NCBI GenBank assembly: GCA_025933935.1
Contig: JAICYZ010000003.1
Coordinates: 1 to 48,459, forward strand
Length of the DNA stretch: 48,459 nt
DNA from: Chitinophagaceae bacterium
Lineage (GTDB): Bacteria > Bacteroidota > Bacteroidia > Chitinophagales > Chitinophagaceae
Direction: 5' to 3'
Below the pieces are notes generated by a model that saw only the letters and a program-made list of their open reading frames with translations, was not told the DNA's origin and ran no database searches. Shown here one piece after another: positions 44,693 to 48,459 of this stretch (positions within the stretch are counted from its first letter, which is position 1; every line of letters starts with the position of its first letter). The translations under genes were made by a program, and so were the position numbers.

Positions 44693-45070
44693 ATGAAAAG
44701 AAAAATCACGATGTTGTTTGCGTTAATTTTAATCGCAACAACCGGCATTTATGCCCAGGGAATGCAACGCCGCACGGTACCTGAAAGAGTAAAAGCAACA
44801 ATGGACAAAATTACTACGCCATTAAACCTTGATGCTTCGCAGGCAAGCCGCACCGATAGTGTTTTTACCGATTATTACACCGCACAAATGAAAATGTTCC
44901 AGGATGCACAGGCTTCCGGTAACCGACCTGACAGAGCCGCTTTTCAAAAGTTGATGCAGGACCGGGATGCGAAATTGCAAACCATTTTTACTGCAGATCA
45001 GTACACTAAATTTAAGAATGAAGTGGAACAAACCCTTAGGCCACAACGCCAGTCTCAGGGAAATCAATAA
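44693..45070 (+). CDS. Secreted Spy-like periplasmic protein, 125 aa
   Basis: The protein has a signal peptide ending AQG and a helical mature part with LNLDASQASRTDSVFTDYYTAQM and FTADQYTKFKNEVEQTL, which match the two LTxxQ-like helices of Spy/CpxP-family chaperones. The tail is Gln/Arg-rich. It is the last gene of the locus, followed by a clear terminator, and is a natural candidate for an ECF-controlled effector. Confidence 0.7.
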   Translation: MKRKITMLFALILIATTGIYAQGMQRRTVPERVKATMDKITTPLNLDASQASRTDSVFTDYYTAQMKMFQDAQASGNRPDRAAFQKLMQDRDAKLQTIFTADQYTKFKNEVEQTLRPQRQSQGNQ

Positions 45071-45084
45071 GGAAATTGTTGTTC

Positions 45085-45117
45085 AAAAAAGGTTGCTGCA
45101 AGGCAGCCTTTTTTTTT
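45085..45117. terminator. Bidirectional intrinsic terminator
   Basis: AAAAAAGGTTGC (45085-45096) pairs with GCAGCCTTTTTT (45103-45114), one G-T wobble, 6-base loop and a T-run; the A-run gives a U-run on the other strand. It serves the Spy-like gene and the convergent pncA. Confidence 0.85.
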
Positions 45118-45122
45118 AATGA

Positions 45123-45725
45123 CTAAAAGCTTATGCGGTTGTGCTTCTCTTTCGCGTGAAAATCGTGCAGTAGTTTTTCAAAATTTTCAGGATGTATCGC
45201 TTTTGTCGCATTGGGAATAATGGTTGATTCAAAACCAAGTTCCATCCCGTCAAGAGCGGTAAAATACACACAATAATCGGCTGCCAATCCACAAACCGAG
45301 ATTTCCGTTACACCTCTTCCTTTCAGATAGTCGCCCATACCCGTAGCTTTCTTTTTGCCATTATCGAAAAAACCGCTGTAGCTGTCTATATTTTTATCCA
45401 TTCCTTTTCTAAAGATCGCTTCAATTTTTTTTGTATGCAAAAGTGAAGAAAATTGAGCGCCATAACTTTCCTGCACACAATGGTCTGGCCATAAAACCTG
45501 TGGAAGTCCCTCCAAATTTATTTCATCAAACACTTTTTTTCCGGCGTGTGCAGAAGCAAAACTTTTATGATCTGCAGGATGCCAATCTTGTGTAGCCACC
45601 ACGAGATCAAAATCATTTTGCAAAGCATTGATCGCCGGAATGATCGTATCACCTTCATTTACAGCAAGTGCACCACCTGGTAAAAAATCATTTTGAACAT
45701 CCACTACAATCAATGCATTCATCAT
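45123..45725 (-). CDS. pncA: Nicotinamidase
   Basis: The 200-residue isochorismatase-fold enzyme hydrolyses nicotinamide to nicotinate in NAD salvage. The catalytic triad is Asp9 (VDVQNDF), Lys107 (FRKGMDK) and Cys152 (GLAADYCV); metal ligands are Asp47 and His49 (QDWHP) and His82 (WPDHC). Two Met codons start the frame; either may be used. It shares a bidirectional terminator with the ECF locus. Confidence 0.96.
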   Translation of the reverse strand: MMNALIVVDVQNDFLPGGALAVNEGDTIIPAINALQNDFDLVVATQDWHPADHKSFASAHAGKKVFDEINLEGLPQVLWPDHCVQESYGAQFSSLLHTKKIEAIFRKGMDKNIDSYSGFFDNGKKKATGMGDYLKGRGVTEISVCGLAADYCVYFTALDGMELGFESTIIPNATKAIHPENFEKLLHDFHAKEKHNRISF

Positions 45726-45810
45726 CTTATTTTTTGGTTTTTACAAAAATGAAGTTTGCAATTTTTAGAAAGGCATTCTTTATTTTAAAAAATAAAAACG
45801 CCAATCAATG

Positions 45811-45828
45811 ATATTTGTTCGTTTATTG
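45811..45828 (-). repeat. Inverted copy of intergenic motif CARTAAACGAACAAATAT
   Basis: On the minus strand CAATAAACGAACAAATAT lies between the pncA start and the PRC-barrel gene's 3' end. It differs from the copy at 23569 by one base over the 18-base core. Confidence 0.5.
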
Positions 45829-45890
45829 AAACCAATTATATCAATGAAAATAGTTTTTCATTTTTATCAAACATGAACTAAAACTTTTTG

Positions 45891-46661
45891 TTACTCTGCT
45901 GTCCAATCTTTTCCATAATGATCGTACAAATTCTTTTCATAAACATTGTCATTCATTTGTGATTCATCATACGCGGGGCTATTTTGTACCGCATCGGTGG
46001 AAATATTTACAATCACAACTGAATTATCCCATTTTACTCCGGTAATCCATTTAGTGGATAATAACACTTTATCCCTGTCAAGCCAGGTTCCGGTATCTAC
46101 CACGAGAAAGCTAATTTTCCAGTTTTTGTCGTCTACAATAAAATCATCCACTTTTCCAATTTGCCCATCAGTTGTGTGAATGGCATAACCTTTCACTTCA
46201 TCGGCGCTTCTTAAATGGGGATCACTGTGTTCGTCAGTCATATTATTGGCTGGACTTTGGGCGGCCACATTTTCACTTTCATAAAGTTCGCTTGGCATCA
46301 TCCCAAAGATTCCTGCACCATGTTCATCGGGGTCGCCTCCCCAATATCCTTCCCAGGGATAGTAGGATGCCAGTTGTTCTTCCTGCTGTCGTGAAACAGG
46401 CTTATCCGTATCAATATCAGGGCTGTTTTCAATTTGCTTTTTTGTAAGATTAACAGGGAATTCTTTATTTTCCCAGTCTGGCTGTTGCAGTACTGAAGGA
46501 GAAATGAGTACTTTTCGTCCTGAAAGCCATCCGCCCGTTCTTACGATTAAATAACGAACGGTCCAACTTTGATCATCGAAATAAAAATCTTCAACTTTAC
46601 CAATTTCGCCATCGGTTTCCTTTAGCGTAAATCCTTCCAAATCTTTAAGGCTGCGTTTCAT
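45891..46661 (-). CDS. Protein with two PRC-barrel domains
   Basis: The 256-residue protein has two PRC-barrel modules: residues about 1-90 (TDGEIGKVEDFYFDDQSWTVRYLIV) and about 150-235 (TDGQIGKVDDFIVDDKNWKISFLVV), joined by an acidic linker. The two are clear internal duplicates. No signal peptide. Such proteins are widespread stress-associated or RNA/photosystem-linked proteins; the role here is unknown. It is followed on the minus strand by pncA, and the AI-2E genes lie upstream. Confidence 0.9.
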   Translation of the reverse strand: MKRSLKDLEGFTLKETDGEIGKVEDFYFDDQSWTVRYLIVRTGGWLSGRKVLISPSVLQQPDWENKEFPVNLTKKQIENSPDIDTDKPVSRQQEEQLASYYPWEGYWGGDPDEHGAGIFGMMPSELYESENVAAQSPANNMTDEHSDPHLRSADEVKGYAIHTTDGQIGKVDDFIVDDKNWKISFLVVDTGTWLDRDKVLLSTKWITGVKWDNSVVIVNISTDAVQNSPAYDESQMNDNVYEKNLYDHYGKDWTAE

Positions 46662-46737
46662 AAAATAAAATGTTTAAAATTTACAGAAATAAATGAAGAG
46701 AGGTGCAATCATTATTCCAAAAAAAACGAACCATTTT

Positions 46738-47763
46738 TTATTGTTCGTTTATATAAAGTTCCTGAATAAGAATTATTAAAATGGCAATAAGCGGCGTTGC
46801 GAGTAAAACTCCCCAAAAACCCGCCAATAAACCAAAAGCAACCTGCCCGATAATAACCAACGCCGGCGAAATATTGATCATTTTTTTTTGAAGCAACGGC
46901 TGCGAAACTGCTGTTTGAATGATTTGGATAAAAGTGTACATGCAGGCAATGATTATTGCAGTGGTGGTACCTTGCAACAAACCAATTAAGACACCCGGAA
47001 CCAATGCAATCAATGGGCCGAAGTTGGGAATAACATTGAGCAAACCCGCTATGATAGATAGCGGAAGCACCATTGGAATGCCAATAATCACCAGCCCTAT
47101 TGCCGTTAATACACCAATAAAAAGCATTCCGAACAGTTGCGCTTTCAACCACTTTTTCAAAATATCTCCAATCTTATGGATAATATCAGCCCCTTTTTCT
47201 TTTGCCTTTACAGGAAGTAATTTAACCATTCCATCCGTATAAACCTTTGGCGAAACGATAAAAAAAATGGCGATGAGTGCTACAATATACAGATCGCTGA
47301 GGATACCAAAACTCGACGAAAAAAAGCGTTTTACAATGGACAACGTTTTTGTAGAATCTCCCGAGGCATTGAATTGCTGAAGTAACTGGCTGCCAAGGGC
47401 GGTGCTGCCGATCTGTTCTTTTACCTGTTCTATTGTGGAAGGAAGAGTTTGAGCAAGTTCTGAAGTTTGTGCCTGAATTCTTGCTCCAATAAACCAAACT
47501 GTTCCGGCCAAAAGCAGCAAGTTTATAATAACAGAAAGTATAATTGCCGTTCTTGAAGAGCAATGGAATTTTCTTTCAAAAATTCCTGCTACGCCATAAA
47601 AATAAAGTGCAATTAATGCCCCGGCCAGGATTAATAAAAGCACGCTAAACAAAATCTGAAACAGGAAAAGAAATACCACCATTAATGAAGTGATGCTTAC
47701 AGCAATCCATACTTTTTTGCGGAAAGAAAATTGTTTATTCTGATTCGTATTTGATTCTGTCAT
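46738..47763 (-). CDS. AI-2E-family transporter (paralog 1)
   Basis: The 341-residue multipass permease has about eight membrane segments and the family signature regions GLLNVIPNFGPLIALVPGVLIG and QPLLQKKMINISPALVI, with GFWGVLLATPLIAIL at the end. Members export small molecules; some act as Na+/H+ antiporters, and only a few have been linked to autoinducer-2. It is a close paralog of the truncated gene upstream on the same strand, 68 bases away. Confidence 0.92.
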   Translation of the reverse strand: MTESNTNQNKQFSFRKKVWIAVSITSLMVVFLFLFQILFSVLLLILAGALIALYFYGVAGIFERKFHCSSRTAIILSVIINLLLLAGTVWFIGARIQAQTSELAQTLPSTIEQVKEQIGSTALGSQLLQQFNASGDSTKTLSIVKRFFSSSFGILSDLYIVALIAIFFIVSPKVYTDGMVKLLPVKAKEKGADIIHKIGDILKKWLKAQLFGMLFIGVLTAIGLVIIGIPMVLPLSIIAGLLNVIPNFGPLIALVPGVLIGLLQGTTTAIIIACMYTFIQIIQTAVSQPLLQKKMINISPALVIIGQVAFGLLAGFWGVLLATPLIAILIILIQELYINEQ

Positions 47764-47831
47764 TTGTATAATGTTGCTATTTCTAATGTTTCCGCATAAC
47801 GTTTCAAATCCTATGGAAGCGATGATTTTAT

Positions 47832-48459
47832 TTAAGATAAAATCTTTTGCTTATTTAAATAAAGTTCCTCAACAAGCACAATTAGTATAATGAGAACAGG
47901 CGTTGCGAGCAATATTCCCCAAAAACCAACCAATAATCCTAATGCGATCTGGCTTGTAATACTTAATGCCGGTGCAATATTGATCATTTTGGTTTGTATA
48001 AGAGGCTGTTGAATTGCATTTTGAAGAAACTGAATAAATGTGTAAACACAAATAATGATTAATGCAGTTCCCATTCCATGAGTAAGCCCAATGAGTACTG
48101 CCGGAATTAAAGCAAGCAGCATTCCAAAGTTTGGAATAAAATTAAAAATAGCGGCGATCAGCGCCAAAGTCAGTACCATTGGAATTCCAATAATTGTCAA
48201 TCCAATTGCTGTTGCAATGCCTATAAATAGCATTCCGATCAGTTGTAATTTCAACCAGCCTTTTAGAATTGTTGTTATTCTCGAAATGATCAATGTACCT
48301 TTTTCTTTTGCTTTATTGGGAAGTAATTTCACCATTCCTTTTATATAAACGGAAGGAGCAGAAATAAAAAAGATGGCCAGCAGGAGAATGATATATAAAT
48401 CACTTAAAACACCAAAACTTGAAGAAAAAAAGCGGTTTAGTATGTCTAAAGTTTTTGTC
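47832..48459 (-). CDS. AI-2E-family transporter (paralog 2), cut by the window edge
   Basis: The frame is open through the right edge; the codons from 48458 down encode TKTLDILNRFFSSSFGVLSD, matching paralog 1 nearly residue for residue, so the start lies outside. The visible 208 residues cover the C-terminal half, including FNFIPNFGMLLALIPAVLIG and QPLIQTKMINIAPALSI. It forms a tandem pair with the gene downstream. Confidence 0.92.
   Translation of the reverse strand, partial: TKTLDILNRFFSSSFGVLSDLYIILLLAIFFISAPSVYIKGMVKLLPNKAKEKGTLIISRITTILKGWLKLQLIGMLFIGIATAIGLTIIGIPMVLTLALIAAIFNFIPNFGMLLALIPAVLIGLTHGMGTALIIICVYTFIQFLQNAIQQPLIQTKMINIAPALSITSQIALGLLVGFWGILLATPVLIILIVLVEELYLNKQKILS

Overview
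The window reads as a chromosomal segment of a Bacteroidota bacterium, most like the Chitinophagaceae. Supporting signs are low G+C, fused lpxC-fabZ, a PorX-type response regulator with a PglZ-like domain, a PorT-like outer-membrane protein beside ubiE, TonB-dependent receptors with carboxypeptidase-regulatory-like N-domains, a DUF5606 protein, and TAnnTTTG promoter elements with little Shine-Dalgarno use. Most of it is core housekeeping DNA. I see no phage, insertion sequence, CRISPR array, rRNA or tRNA.

Layout. 1-2.8 kb: an L,D-transpeptidase-like protein open at the left edge, rarA and a small membrane protein. 3-6 kb (minus): a secreted protein, gatB and a TlpA-like lipoprotein. 6-8.2 kb: rpoN with a PAP2-like membrane protein. 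8.3-12 kb: ubiE-porT, yihA and pheS. 11.9-13 kb: an arginase-fold protein that keeps one metal site and has lost the other. 13-17.6 kb (minus): porX, an acyltransferase, tsaE and ald. 17.7-23 kb: HD hydrolase, lpxD, lpxC/fabZ, lpxA and an ABC ATPase, which looks like a lipid A operon. 23-28.6 kb: a lipoprotein, a GNAT enzyme, acpP-fabF, a coiled-coil membrane protein, rny and rplS. 28.7-34.9 kb: a 39-residue lipoprotein, tatA, gatA, a lytic transglycosylase, ddl, a PASTA protein, a rhodanese and an ICMT-like methyltransferase. 34.9-40 kb (minus): a siderophore receptor, an M3 peptidase and a DUF5606 protein. 40.2-45.1 kb: an outer-membrane barrel, an ECF sigma factor, an anti-sigma-like protein and two Spy/CpxP-like proteins. 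45.1-48.5 kb (minus): pncA, a PRC-barrel protein and two tandem AI-2E-family permeases, the last cut by the right edge.

How they fit. Much of the window serves the cell envelope: lipid A (lpxD, lpxC/fabZ, lpxA, fed by acpP/fabF), peptidoglycan (ddl, lytic transglycosylase, PASTA, L,D-transpeptidase-like), export (tatA, porT, porX) and envelope sensing (the ECF locus). The translation genes gatA, gatB, pheS, rplS, tsaE and yihA are interspersed.

The observations most worth following are the selective loss of the Mn-B ligands in the arginase-fold protein, a 30-codon upstream ORF with a strong Shine-Dalgarno overlapping the rny start, a recurrent intergenic motif (CAGTAAACRAACAAATA) in many gaps, the ECF/Spy-like envelope-sensing locus, and an in-phase 10-bp repeat downstream of rarA.
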